Part shown: in pieces, positions 32,758 to 45,480 of the stretch | How the letters are laid out: each line of letters starts with the position of its first letter | Numbering within the stretch: position 1 is the first letter of the stretch | Source: Anaeramoeba flamelloides | Lineage: Eukaryota > Metamonada > Anaeramoebidae | Assembly (NCBI GenBank): GCA_027625915.1 | Contig: JANTQA010000023.1 | Span: 7,750,001-7,814,000, forward strand | Direction of reading: 5' to 3' | Length of the DNA stretch: 64,000 nucleotides | Translations under genes and position numbers: made by a program | Notes under the pieces: model-generated | Databases searched by the model: none | Seen by the model: the letters and a program-made list of their open reading frames with translations, nothing else | Told to the model about the DNA's origin: nothing

Positions 32758-35700
32758 AAATGGTTACATTTTTTTTGTTTGGTTTTGAAATTTTAAAATT
32801 ACTCCTTAAAATGGGGAAAACAGATTGTGTCTTATTTAGAAAGTAAATTCTTGTGAATCTGAACAGGTTGATAGATCTGAGTTTTCTTTACCATGATTTT
32901 TTTAAGGTTGTTAACCTATGAATATTGATAAAGAACGGTTCCGAAATGCGAATTTGGTATATAAAAGTAGGCTTTTGTTCAAGATATTTAAGAATAAATC
33001 AGGATATATGCTTAAATGTTGTTGTTTTTATTTCGTTTTGGTTTTAAAATTTTTGATAAAAAGTTAACTCAATTTTTAATTTGTAACATTTCAGACAATA
33101 ATAAGATACATTAATTACAAGAATAAATAAATTAACTTCATGGAATAATTCTTCATATTACAGTAAGTTGAATCAACAATCACAATTTAGACCCCTATTA
33201 TCCTAAAATCGAAAAAGTTATTTAGGGGAACTCAAGCATGGTTAAATTTATCAATAACTTTTAAAAGAAATGTCAACCAAAGATAAACCACTATCAAAAG
33301 ATAGTATTAGAAAAACTGTTATTATGTTAAAAATCCAACATTTTACCTTTAATCCTTTATTTGTTCTTTTATTACTTGATCTAACTTTTTATTTTTGGAT
33401 TCTATTAATATTTTCAATTTAAATCTATTTTGAACTTTTTTTGCCAAATGTTTAAACTTTATCAAAAATTTTCAAAAAATTGGTTTCCGTAATTAAGTAT
33501 ATGTAAATGAATCATAAGAGTCTTCTTTTTTTTGTTGGTAATTCTGAAACAAGGTATAGAATTTAGCAAACATGAAATAAAAAAGTTTGTTTTTTTCATT
33601 TCAAATAATAATGATTTATGATCAGAAATTATAGGAAAATTTTTTAGTTAGTAAAAATATAGAATCTTTGTTTTTTTGCATTACCAAGGATAAGAAGAAG
33701 TATTTACATTTTTTAGAAAAAAAAAATTAATTGAAAATCCGACTTTTAAAAAAGATATTTTTTTTTATTTTAGTTAGAAAATAAAATTTTTCATTATATT
33801 AAGAACAAAATTCAATAATGAAATACAAGTTAAAAAGGGACGAGAAAAAATTGGTAAAGGTCTGCCAGAGGGTGGGGGGTGAAAGCTCTCTTAAACAACA
33901 GAAAAAACCCATTCAATAATAAATAAGAAACAAAACCAATGAAGATGGATTCAATTTTACAAACAATTGAAAGAAAAATGTTTTCATAATAATAATAAAC
34001 ATGATTATCAATATATCTGAATACACACACAGACAAAAAAAAAAAAAGAAAGAAAAAGATCTGATTCAAAAGTTTCAAAAAGTAAGATAAAATTTTTAAA
34101 GATATAGTTACCACTAAATATATCATTGTTAATAAACAAAAGAAAAGGATTAATTTTTCATATATAATGGTGTGTTTATCTGGCTATAATCAATAAACAC
34201 TTTCCAACTTATGAATTTATAATTTTAAAGTTGTAGGTTTGATCTAAAATGTTTGGAATATTTTTTTGAGAATTTAAAAATAAATAAAAATATTATTTTT
34301 GTCCACTTATTCCATACTGAATTTTTTTTATTGTTTTTTAATAATTCAAAAAAAATTCAACATTTTTGTAAATTCTTTATAAAATTATAAAAGATTTTTA
34401 TAAATTGATTTTTATCAAAAGTCTTGAAAAAAAAATAAATTTCTTTTTTCTTTTGAACAGGTCAGAATATTAAAAATATGTCAAAATTTTTATTTTGAAA
34501 AATCTATTTTTGATATTTTAAACCAATTTATTCTCTTTTTTGATTTAAATCTATTTTTTTTTTTTACTTTTCAGGTTATGTATTTTTATACAATAATTAT
34601 TGTTTATAATTTCTCGAGAAACAAAAAACTTTTTTCCCCGATCAAATATCTCAACAATTTAGAACTTTTGAATGAGTTGGATAAAAATAAGAAATTAAAA
34701 GAATAATAGATCATTATTCGATCACTTTCAAACATTAAGATAATAAGAATATGAATAAAATTTAGAAAAAGTTTTTTATTTTTTTTTTTGCTAAGTTTAG
34801 TTGTTATTTAAAAACCAAAATTTTTGCAGTGAACTCATTATTCCCAATCATTACCATTTTTTGTGTTCAAACTCTTAGAAGTTTTTAAGGTATAAAAATA
34901 TTACAAATTTATTAAAATATTTAAGGAAATTTTTTGACACAAATTATTTTCAAGTAATCTAGATTTTTCCGTACAATTTAGGAAAATTTTGGTTTTGTAT
35001 TGTGTTACAAATTTGTTATTTAAAGCTGGTATCTGTGTCCATTTGCAGATAATTTTTATTTCCTTTAGTCAACATTCTTTATTTTATGACCTTAAAAATG
35101 TTATAATTTTGAAATATTTTTTTCTTTTGTAATATTATAATTGATTTTGGGGTATTTTTTTCTTCATAAAAGATTTTTATTTATGATTTCAAGATATTTT
35201 TATTTTCAAATTAAAATGTCTTCAATTCACCTAAAAGAAAAATATATTAAAGTATCATTAGTAATAAAAAATTTCTCATCAAAGGGTTCACATAGATATT
35301 GTATTTGTTGTGGGTGGATGATATTTTTTAGTTATCTAAATAAAAATTCTTTACTTTTTCACTCTTTAATTAGTGGTTTACTCTATAAACTCCAATGAAT
35401 TTAAATATTTATACCCTAATTTTAAATTTAGATTAATTTTTAAATCAAAACAATGAAATATCTATATTCCCATAAATTCAAATTTTTTTTAATTTTATAC
35501 AAATAATATTAATAATTAGTTATTATTAACATTATAATTATTTTGGTTTTTATTTTATTATAAAACTTTATTATTTCACAGAAAATAATATTTATGAAAT
35601 TTTTCTCTTAGTAAAATTGATAATTATCTAAAAATGTTATCATTTTTTGTTCAGAAGCAGATTGTTCTAAATATACTTGTTATTTAATAAAATGGGTAAA

Positions 35701-35997
35701 AATCGATAATAAATCATTTTTCAATCAAAGTAATTCAGTTCTAAAATATGAAATATATGTACTTAAAATGATTTAGGGGAATATTAAGTGAAGAGAATTT
35801 AATTTTGGAAATTTTACAATAAAAACTTTTTTTGAATTTCTGACTTCTTTATTTTTTGTAATTTTTGATATGTAATTTCTTTCAATTTTTTTTTTTTTTT
35901 CACAATAAGGTCTATACCCAACAGTCATTCTATGCTATTCCACTGTTACTTAAACAGTTAAATGACTGTAACAAAAACCAAAGTTATTTCTTAAGTA
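32758..35997. other. Long AT-rich region without a supported gene
   Basis: Small frames at 33830-34126 (minus) and 35141-35398 (plus) were inspected. The first is a hydrophobic Phe/Leu-rich translation of AT-rich DNA. The second contains KVSLVIKNFSSKGSHRYCIC but has no family match and no splice context. Nothing else was seen. Confidence 0.35.
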
Positions 35998-36190
35998 AAT
36001 TCCACTTTTAAGACAAACTTTGAACAAAATTTAAGACATAATAAAAATATCAAATTAAGATACAGAATTCAGATACTAGTAAAATAATATTTTGAGTTCA
36101 AAAAAATATCAAAAAATGTGTTTTAATTTGAGATTTTTTTTGTGACTTAAATTTTGTTCAAACTTTTTGTCTATTAAGTGGAACAGACTG
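35998..36190. mobile_element. MITE family N, diverged copy
   Basis: Ends ATTCCACTTTTAAGACAAAC and, reversed, CAGTCTGTTCCACTTAATAG; centre AAATATCAAATTAAG facing TTTAATTTGAGATTTTTTT. TA at both flanks. Clearly older than the copies at 41775 and 63572. Confidence 0.65.
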
Positions 36191-37671
36191 TATTGCACTT
36201 TTTTTTAGATCCTCAATTCAAGATCAAAATGAACATTTTTTATTTTTCTAAAGAACATTTCGAAGAATTTTGGGATTTTCAATTTTTAAGAAAATATATT
36301 GATTTAATTGGATTTATTTAATATTGATCTCAACTATTCTTCAATGTATATTATTCCACTTATTTCTCATTGGTTCTCGAAAGGTCAATCATATAAAAAT
36401 AATTAAAATATGGAAATTTTTTGGATTATTTAGGGGGAATAAAATTAATTTGTTTCTAATCAGTACATTAATTTATTTGGTATTTTTTTAATTTTTAGAA
36501 ATGACAATGTTATTTTATATAACACATTATACAACGTAAACACTATGTTTGAAAATAAAAGGTGTGTTTCTAATTTCTATAATAGTTGTACATTTATTAA
36601 TTAAACAAATTAACAACAAACGCTAATAAAGAATAATATTTTTTTATTAAAGTTCAGAGATTATTATTGGAATTTGAAATACCCAGGACTAAATTAATAA
36701 AAATTATTCTGTAAAAAATAAAGTTAATTTTTGAATATTTTTTAAGAGACGAATCTATATTAAATTTTTTTGCCCAAATTTAATAGAGATTGAGAAAATT
36801 GTTTAACAATTACTTTTGATTTGAAAAATCCTGTTTATTTTCAATATTAAAAATATTTCTAGATAAGGAATCCTTATTTTGAAATTGGTGAAAAAAAAAA
36901 ACGAATAGAGACTAGCCCCTTCATCTAAAAACAAAAAAAAATTCATCACAACCGAAAAAAAATTTCAAAAAAAATTCAAACAATTCTTTTAATAATTTAA
37001 ATTTTTCTTAAAATATCAAGGAGTCTACATTCAAAATTGTTGCTACCTTAAGTGTACTATTGAATTGTAATGTATGTTTTGTATTGGGGCAACAACAAGA
37101 AGAAATAGAAAAAAAGCACTTCTTTTATTTTGAAAGATAAATTTTAGCTAGTTACACTGATTTTTTTTACAATTGTATTTTAATTTTGTTATTTTGAAGA
37201 GGTTTATTTGAAGAACAGAAGGAAAAATATAATCACTTGTTTTTCCAATTTACCTTTTAGAAAATGTAATTTTCAAAGAAGTGGGTTAAAATTGGTGACT
37301 CTTTTTGAAAAAGGAAAATCAAAATGAAACATAAAATTTTTTCCCTTTGATTATTCAAATCAAGTAGTAAAAAAAACTTAAAACTTTATAAATTTCTTGT
37401 TGAATAGTAAAGTAATATTCACTTTACAGAAAATTCTGATAACCCTTAATGCATTTACTTGAAGTTTTGTTGTTTTTTGAAACGAAACTTTTATAATTCT
37501 CAAGTTTTCTTTCTTTCCAAGAACAAAACTATTTTCAAAAGATACTCATTATTTGAAATTCTTAACAAATTGAATTTAAATTAAGAGAAATATAGAACTT
37601 TTGGACGAAAATATCAGAAAATTTAGATCATTTTTTCACAAAATTCATTTTTTACATTTTGATAACAGGAA
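36191..37671. other. AT-rich region with a piece of R3
   Basis: 37000-37110 carries a diverged R3 stretch (AAGTGTACTATTGAATTG, CAACAACAAGAAGAAATAG). 37240-37340 resembles 19960-20090 and 27100-27215. It directly precedes the coiled-coil gene; AACAG just before that ATG could be an acceptor of a 5' UTR intron. Confidence 0.4.
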
Positions 37672-38496
37672 ATGGAAAACCGAAATCTTTCCTCAGAAGA
37701 CGAAGGAAAAACACAAAAAAACCAAGAAGAATCTTCTGAAAAAAAAAAACAAAAGAACGAAAGCACACAACCAACAACAGCAATTACATTGGGTTCTAAT
37801 AATTCATCACAAGACGAAGTTGAACAAGAGAAAATCAAGAATCTTGGAAACAAATCAGAAAATTCTGAAAAAGAAAACAACAAAAATAATCCAAACGATA
37901 CCAGGAATTCAAAAAGTTCTTCTATTTTGTCTAATTTGGGATCTAAAGATCTCAACAATTTCACATTTTCAAAAAAAAAGAAAAAAGAAAAAAAAGGAAA
38001 AGGGATCAAACAAGAAAAACAAAATTATAAAGACAAAGAAAAAGGTCAAGATAAAGTGAGTGAGAAAGGAGACGGGTATGAAATCGAATTACAAAAAATG
38101 GCTGGTGATAATGAAGAACAAGATGAGTATCATCATGACGAAAAGGAATATGATGTTAAGGTTGAAGAGAAAGAAGAATTCGAGAATCAAAGCAACAAGG
38201 AATTGTATAAAAATAAATATAAAGATCTTTGCAGTGAAATCGATCAAATTAAATTGGAAATAATGAGTTTAAAAACAGAAAATGCAAAATATGAAGAACT
38301 TGATGAGCTTACAAGAAAACACTATAAATTAAATCAGCAAAAAGATTATGGTTTAACTCAAAAAGAAAATATGAAATTCAACAATATTGAAAAAAGAGAA
38401 AGAGAATTGTTAAGGGAACACAAAAAATTAACAAAAAAAAAAATTCAAAAGATTGCAAACAAAAGAAACGAAAAAAAAAAAAAAAAAAAAAAGTAA
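37672..38496 (+). CDS. Charged coiled-coil protein, unknown function
   Basis: Single open frame of 274 residues, ATG to TAA, no intron needed. Residues 1-100 are Ser/Asn/Glu/Gln-rich and probably disordered (MENRNLSSEDEGKTQKNQEE...). A basic patch follows (SKKKKKEKKGKGIKQEK). Residues about 175-262 form a likely coiled coil (KNKYKDLCSEIDQIKLEIM, LKTENAKYEELDELTRK, NIEKRERELLREHKKL). The C-terminus is a run of lysines, suggesting nucleic-acid or nucleolar binding, though that is only composition. No family was recognised. The basic and acidic tracts are encoded by purine runs, so the frame length may vary between strains. Confidence 0.7.
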   Translation: MENRNLSSEDEGKTQKNQEESSEKKKQKNESTQPTTAITLGSNNSSQDEVEQEKIKNLGNKSENSEKENNKNNPNDTRNSKSSSILSNLGSKDLNNFTFSKKKKKEKKGKGIKQEKQNYKDKEKGQDKVSEKGDGYEIELQKMAGDNEEQDEYHHDEKEYDVKVEEKEEFENQSNKELYKNKYKDLCSEIDQIKLEIMSLKTENAKYEELDELTRKHYKLNQQKDYGLTQKENMKFNNIEKRERELLREHKKLTKKKIQKIANKRNEKKKKKKK

Positions 38497-41400
38497 TTCC
38501 CAATCTAACAACAACAGTAAAATTAGGTTGTTCTGATTAAATAATAAAAATTTCTTTTTTTAGACACTTGGGGCATAATCTGAATTTTGTTTTTCTCTTC
38601 TTGGATTAATCAAGTTTACAAATTTGTATATGATAATTTATAAATACTTTGAATTTTTTAAGAAAAAAAAGAGATTACTCCAATAAGCTATTTCCAAAAA
38701 AGAAGTGACAGATTTATTTTAAAAATATCAGTATTAAATTCATTTCTAAAAGAGCTATTTAAACATACTAAGGTGTGTTTCGCCATTTGCTGAGTTTTGG
38801 TGTCAATCCAATTTGTTTGTTCATATGACTTTACTTTAATCAAACGAAATAAAAGTATCTGATCGAATTAAATTCTGATATTTTTTATGGGTGAAAATTG
38901 GTGGTTATTTTTTTCTTTTTGCTCATAAACTTTTTTAAGAGAGGCTTAATCCTGATAAATTTTCTAAGTGAAGGAAAAACTAGAGTAGTGATTTTTTGTT
39001 TAAAAAATCCTTTGTATCCTTACTAAAATGTCAATTTTTTTTGAATTTTGTTTTTGGTTTATCCAAAAAAAGTACTATTTTTTTTTATTTTTTTTGAAAT
39101 ATTTTAGTATTGTGGTAAATGTTTTTGTTTCAATAAGTGTTAATATTCCAGTTTTTTTTTTAAAGATTCAATTTACTTATAGGATTACCTGAAAAGAACA
39201 TTTTCGGTGCATTAAAAAAAAAAAATTGTTTTTTCGGAAACCTTCTATGAAATATCCTTTTAACTTTTTGTTCACAATAAACCAGCATTTATTTAAACTT
39301 TATTCAATATTCATTGATACAAAAAAAAAAATTAGTTTGATAAAATTTGATTGTTTGTTGTTTATTTTTTCACTCTATTAATTGATAAACTTTTAACAAA
39401 TAAAAATTAAATCAATATTGAATCGAATTATAATACTAAAATTTCTCATTTTTTTTTCTCTTGTTCTTTTTGGTAAAAGTTTTATTAATATTATTAAAAT
39501 ATGTGCCGTTATGGACATGATTGGTAAAATTTGGAAAATGTCAAAATTCCCACATTTTTAAAATCATCTTTATCATCGATAATATAATATTTAATAAACA
39601 TGTTTGTGAATTAGAACAATGATAAAATTTTGTAAGAAAAAACCAAAGTGAAAAAAAATAATATTTTTCCAAGTTATAGTGTTTTTTTTTTTGAAAATGA
39701 ATATATTTTTTATAAAATTGACATGACTAAAACAGTCTTTGTCAAAATATGCAGCTCTTTATCGTCAATTAATTAAGTGTCATAATTTACTTTTTAAAAT
39801 TATTATCAATAATACAATGGTTTACTCGGTTTCTCAAAAGTTAATATCAGTACCGTGTTAACAGTACTACATTTTGGAGAACTTAAATATTTTAATGATT
39901 CAAAATAAAAAATTAGTTTTATAATTTTTTTTTCAAAAGGGTCAATAAATCATTTTTGTACGATTTATTTTTTTTATACAATTGTTTTTATTTAAGGAGT
40001 TTTAATGAAATATTTTTTTGAAAAATACTGAAATGAAAGATCATAGGACAATAACTAGTTTAATATTGTGACTCAGTAAATATGTGATTCATTTCAGAAA
40101 ACCATTGGGTTGTTTGGAAGTGTTTCGAAATTTTTGGTTCTTGTTATTTTCAATAAAGTTGAGAAATATGAATAATAACGGTATAATAATTTTAACTTGA
40201 AAACAGGATTGTTTAATTTTATAAAAGATGACTTTTACTGATTTTTTGTACATATATTAATTGATAATATTTAGATTAATTTATTCATATGTTTACATTC
40301 TTTGTGTATTTTTTAGGTTAATTTACTATAATTCTTGTTTAATAAAAGTTAAATAAAATGTTGTTTATTTTTTAGATGATATTTGGAAAGGGTGAAAATT
40401 AAATTTTTTAATTGAGAAACCAAGTTTGAAGTCCAAATAGTGTGGGTTTTCTTCTTTTTGGTGATAATAAATATCATTTGCTAAACGGATATTAATTTTT
40501 AGTCTCTTTTCATAAAGAAAAAGAATAAAATAAATTGTTTTTATGAGATTTCAAAAGGAGAAAAAATCAAAATAATCTAAGTTTTGAAAGAAAAAAAAAC
40601 AAATACATGTTTTTTTACTATATCGTGTTTATTTGAGAGGATTTTTTAAATCGGGTACTCTTAAAATACACACTATAACACGGTGGTTTGTATTGTATCT
40701 TTTTTTTTTTAGTTATTTATTTTTTTTTTTTGGGTGAATTATATTCTGTCAATGTGGTAATAATTATTATATATATTAGATTAATTTTTCTTTTTCTTTT
40801 CTGAATGGGGATGTTATTAAATATAAATTTTAGTATATTTTCTTGTTATTTATATTAAAAATTTACATTAGTAAATTAAAATATCTTTTAAAACTCTCAA
40901 TACATTAAGAAATTAAAAAAGGTGAAATGTTTTTTTTATTATATTTTATAAAAAGGTGTTTTTTTGAGTTCTGGTATTCGTTAATTGGCAATTATAAATT
41001 AAGTTTAATATTAATACCGATTGTTTAAATGACTAAGTTATTTATTTAAAAATATTTTCAAGGAAATATTCTCAAAAAATGATAAAGCAAATTGTACTTT
41101 TTTTTGGTGAAAACAATGAACAGTAAATTCCAAAGAAAACAATAGAAATATTGAGGGGTACAAATTACTTTTTAAAGTGTCGTATGCATTTATCTGTTTT
41201 CAATTCTATGTAAATTTTATTTGATATTAAATCTCGATGACAATGGTTTTTTCAATCAAATAGAAAATAATAAACACCAATTTTCACCCCAAAAAAATAA
41301 CTGGTAAAATTCAAGATCAGAAATTATACTATCTTTTTTTTATTTTATATAATACTACGAAACAATCTAAATTATTAAAAAGAATCAAAATATGGTATTT

Positions 41401-41774
41401 GGTGATTTTGTATATTTAAATATTTTTTTAAATATTGCCATTAATAAATATATTTTAAAATCAATTTACTCCGCTTTTTTAGAAATGGTTGATCTATATA
41501 AATACTGTGGGTGGTGCAATTTTTCTTTTTAAAATAGCTTTAGACTAATAAAATCGCTTTTTTTTATTTGAATTTTTGACATATTTTTTTCATTCCATTC
41601 TTTGTCTATTTTTTCATTTTTTGAAAAAGTTCTTGAATTCTTATGAAATTAGACTTTTCATTCATGGGATGTGAAAAAAATACAAACTAAAAAACTAATC
41701 AAAAATGAAAAAAAAAAAAAATCATATAATCAAATAGTGGTGAATTACCTTATAATCATGGGAAACAATATGTA
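38497..41774. other. AT-rich region with dispersed repeat R5
   Basis: 40930-41490 is, in reverse, related to 44810-45480 (CAATTAACGAATACCAGAA against TAAATTAACGAATACC; CACCAATTTTCACC against GGTGAAAATTGGTG). 38870-39100 carries another direct piece (TTTTTATGGGTGAAAATTGG). No gene was found in over 3 kb. Confidence 0.4.
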
Positions 41775-41972
41775 CAGTCAGTTTCACTTTTAAGGCACAA
41801 ACTTTCAACGGAATTTAAGGCACAAAAAAATCTCAAATTAAAGCACAAAATTTGGAATTTTTTTTTTTTTAGAAATTATTTTATTAGAATTTGAATTTTG
41901 TTCTTTAATTTGAGATTTTTTTTGTGCCTTAAATTCCGTTGAAAGTTTGTGCCTTAAAAGAGAAACTGACTG
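41775..41972. mobile_element. MITE family N, 198 bp, well preserved
   Basis: TA on both sides. Left CAGTCAGTTTCACTTTTAAG, right reversed CAGTCAGTTTCTCTTTTAAG, each then GGCACAAACTTTCAACGGAA. It is almost one perfect hairpin and closest in sequence to the copy at 63572-63769, so these are the younger members. Confidence 0.9.
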
Positions 41973-42222
41973 TATTTGTGGTTTCGAGATAAGTTGTTCT
42001 TTTGAATTTTAAATCATACAAATAGTTAAATTTTCTATTTTGAATTCGCCAAAACAATCCAAAAAGGATTTTTCGTTTAAAACTCTTTAAAATTGTAAAC
42101 TATTTAAACACTAAGAAAATAGAATTAATTTGGTTTGAAAAATTACTAGTTGGTGAAAAAACGAGGTCAAAATTCAACTTTTTTACCAATTCCAAATTAG
42201 ATATGCTCACATAAGTGTTTGA

Positions 42223-42254
<32 letters not shown>

Positions 42255-42274
42255 CAACAAACGAATTATACGTG

Positions 42275-42288
42275 TCACACGCGTGTGA
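42275..42288. other. Perfect 14-bp palindrome TCACACGCGTGTGA
   Basis: A GC-rich perfect palindrome in AT-rich DNA, between a (TA)n array and the left end of MITE M2. It could be a protein-binding site or part of an undetected element end. Confidence 0.6.
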
Positions 42289-42342
42289 AAAAGTCCGTTT
42301 AAAGAAATCAACAAAAAATTCATAGATGTGATAAATATATTA

Positions 42343-44685
42343 ACTTTGTCTCAGCCAAAGTGGCCCAACATTTATTTTCAATTATTAAAAATTTTTTATA
42401 AATGATCTTAGAATATTAGAGGTTTTGATGATAATATATATTATCCTGATATTAACAATAAAATCGCAATAATATTTAAAAAATCGCGATTAGTCCAACT
42501 TAATAGCGAAAAATCATAAAATCGCGATATTCATATTATCGCGAAAAAATGAAAAATTATTTTTTTGAAATCATCTTAAAAAAAATCTCTTGACTTTTAC
42601 AAAGCCTTGATACTTTTACAACACTTACCCTTTAATAATGCCAGAAAGTGTTTGTAAGTGTTCTGAACTGTTTGAAAGTTTTGAAAGACAGAAAACTTTT
42701 ATAAAGGGAATGTGTTTGGTTGTTGTAGAAAAAAGTTTTATTCTTTTCATTTTTTTTTTAACAAAATATAAAATCTCAAACAAATTTTATGATCAAACTA
42801 ATAATTACCCATTTCAACAATACACTTAAATATAAAATATATGTGTTTTCTTAAAATGGAGTTGTTACCTTCATCATTTGTAAATAGCCAAAAAGAATAA
42901 AGAATAATTTTCATTCTTTTTGGTGATCGATCAAACAAAAACCACTAAGCTCTAATTGTGTTTTCTGTCCAAAACAAAGATTCTCAAAGAAGAATAAGAA
43001 GAAGACAAGTATTTTATAAAAAATCTTAATAATTGGTGATCATCTGGCAAGGCTGTTGTGAAATCTTTTGAAGAGTTATCCAACTCCTTTTAGCTTGCTG
43101 AGAAAAAATGAAAATATTGTAACCCAAGATCACATTCTTTAAAGAACCGATAAAGGGTAGGTTGTTTTAGAAGGTCTTTTATTCAACTCAATTTACAACA
43201 CCACGATTAACTGAAAAAATATTTATTTCTCTTTAGTTCTTATTGTTGTTGATCTTAAAGGATCGATAAGTTTGACAACCAAATAAAATGAAAACACAAT
43301 AAAACTCTTTGATCTGATACTTTATTGGATCGAGTATCTTTTTTGTTGTTTTTTCAAAGAATAACTTTTTTTCACCTACTCTGGTTTTTGATCAAAAAAA
43401 ATTTTTTTGTAAAAATATTTCTCAATTAGACCAAAAACCCATGAACTATTATATCGCGATTACTTTTTAATCGCGATATTTTGGCATTTATTACGATTTT
43501 TTAATAATTATCGCGATTTTATAGAATATCGCGATTTGTTATATGTCGCTACGACCCAAAAAACACTAAAAACGGAAAACTGATCAAATACTTTGCATTA
43601 GTACAATTAAAAAAACTAAATGAAAAAATAAAAATAAATAAAGTTTCAATTTAACTGTTTCTTGAAAACATTTTTTGCCAAAATCATTGAATTAACACTT
43701 GAAATTATGTATATTTTTAGATTCACTCTCTTGTTTTAACTCATTTACTAAAACAAATTCTAAATTATGGGAATTTTCTTTTCACAAAAGGCACTAATTT
43801 GGTCCTCAAATGTTTTTTTTTTATTTTTAAATGGTAAAATTAAAAAAAAGTTAAACTAAAAGGATAAACTTTCTGGAAAAGCATTCTAAATTAATATATT
43901 AACTTATTCTTTGATTCCAAACTTTTCTCAACCCCAATTTTTCAAAAAAAATAAAAAAGTGCACACTAATTCCAAAAACTATTTTCGATATTCCAAAGTT
44001 GAGAGTATTTTTATTCTAAAAAAATTTATATCAGTGGTTAATTGAATTAAGTTATAAACTTAGATTTCGAAAAATATTAATCAGAAAAAAATAGTGCTTA
44101 ATTTTATTAAGGACATATTATCGCGATAATATTGAATATCGCGATTTTCTGATATATCGCGATTTGATTGAAATTATCGCGATTTTTGTAACTTTATCGT
44201 GAATTATAGCATGTTATCATCAAAACATCTATTAAATAAGAAATAATTAGAATAATGAGCATCAAAGAATAATTGATATAAACCCGGTATAAAACAAATA
44301 AATCTTTAGATTTTCCATAAAATAGAAAAATCCTTTTATTTTTAGGTACTGTTGGGAAAATGAACAATGTTCGTTGTGATCTTCAATTGAAGATGAAATA
44401 AAATTCCAATAGATATCAAAATGATTTCTCCTAGTTATTTTTAAGAATCAATAAACATTAGGATATCAAAATTTTGCCAATTGGTGATTGGGTATATAAT
44501 AAAAAAAAAATTGATTCGTAACTGAATTGTGGTATAATAAAAAAAGTAAAAATGTGCAAAAATGTTAAAAAAGGATTTCAATTTAGAAGTTTCCTAAATA
44601 AATTTATTCTTCAAATATCTATTAAAACTCTTTGAACATATGCAATTCACTCAAAAAACTGGAAAATTTTGACTGGAAATGGTTT
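42343..44685. mobile_element. Mariner-derived MITE M2, interrupted by a nested element
   Basis: The left end ACTTTGTCTCAGCCAAAGTG (then GCCCAAC) and the right end, reversed, AACCATTTCCAGTCAAAATT are diverged mariner ends of the kind at 26837 and 51159. Inner tracts GAACAATGTTCGTTGTG and GGATTTCAATTTAGAAG match M1. Removing the nested element at 42419-44229 leaves about 530 bp. More diverged than M1. Confidence 0.75.
42419..44229. mobile_element. TA-flanked nested element with TCGCGA clusters
   Basis: 1.81 kb inserted into M2 and flanked by TA on both sides. Terminal inverted repeats of 16 bp match at 15: GAGGTTTTGATGATAA and, reversed, GATGTTTTGATGATAA. Inside, the octamer-like motif (T)ATCGCGAT recurs in three clusters (42490-42550, 43450-43545, 44115-44190), 3 + 4 + 4 copies of TCGCGA, usually inside A/T-rich spacers of 15-25 bases. 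Outside the element TCGCGA was noticed only once, in the Arl8-like gene. The 63-codon frame at 42638 is not recognisable, so the element looks non-autonomous. The clusters near both ends resemble the subterminal transposase-binding repeats of other DNA transposons, which is an inference. Confidence 0.7.
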
Positions 44686-44809
44686 ATTGATCTATATACC
44701 TATATAAGTTATTTACAATAAAGTGGATAGATTTTATTTTCAAAGATATTTATTAAACTGAATCTTCAAAAAAAAAAAAAGTATTTAAATGTACTTAATC
44801 ATTAAATAT
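44686..44809. other. Spacer between M2 and R5
   Basis: No gene seen. Confidence 0.3.
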
Positions 44810-45480
44810 CGCTTATTGGTTCCTGGAAATAATTCAATTTGTTTCTTTACATCGTATTAATTAAAGAAAAGATATTAAATTTTTTTATTCTCTATTTCAT
44901 CTGGTATTTTTTAGAGGTGAAAATTGGTGTTAATTGTTTTATTGTGGATCCGAAAAATCATTTTCAGAACTTTTTTAATCTCAAAAAATTTTAAATATAG
45001 TATTGAAAATATGTAGATGCATTTGATTGTTTAAAAAAACAATTGGACCTGTTCCAAATTGTCATTTTTTTTATTGAAAGTGGTCGTATATCATTTTCCC
45101 AAAAAAATATTATTCTTTTTTTAAATTTATAGAATATTTTATCAAATATATTTTGAAATAATTACCCAAGACATTGAGCCAATCATTATTAATATTAAAC
45201 TGAATTTGGTATTGTAAATTAACGAATACCTCAACTAAAAAAAGTTTTTTTGTTATGAAATGTAAAAAAATGCTCCGATTTTTTGGAAAAGCCTTGTAAG
45301 AAAAAAATCTAAATCGAATTTAAATCTAATAAAAGTAAAAAAATAAAACATAAATACTATAAGGTATTTATATATTTTGGTATTAGGTACACTCAAAATT
45401 ACATTAAAAACTCAATTTTGAAAATTTTAACGGTTATTTTAAGAATATTTTTATATTTTTAATGAAAAATAATATTGGCA
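44810..45480 (+). repeat. Dispersed repeat R5, copy
   Basis: Inverse relative of 40930-41490, so the MITE nest at 41775-44685 sits between two inverted R5 copies. Landmarks: GAGGTGAAAATTGGTG, TAAATTAACGAATACCTC and a following AAAAAAAGTTTTTTTG. Non-coding. Confidence 0.5.

Noticed and set aside
35141-35398. 85-codon frame with RYCICCGW
   Set aside because: No family match, no splice context, AT-rich flanks. Not enough to call a gene.
37601-38263. Lys-rich frames overlapping the coiled-coil gene
   Set aside because: Other-frame readings of the same purine-rich DNA. The chosen frame alone gives a heptad pattern and runs from ATG to TAA.
42638-42829. 63-codon frame inside the TCGCGA element as a transposase
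   Set aside because: No catalytic or DNA-binding motif, and far too short.
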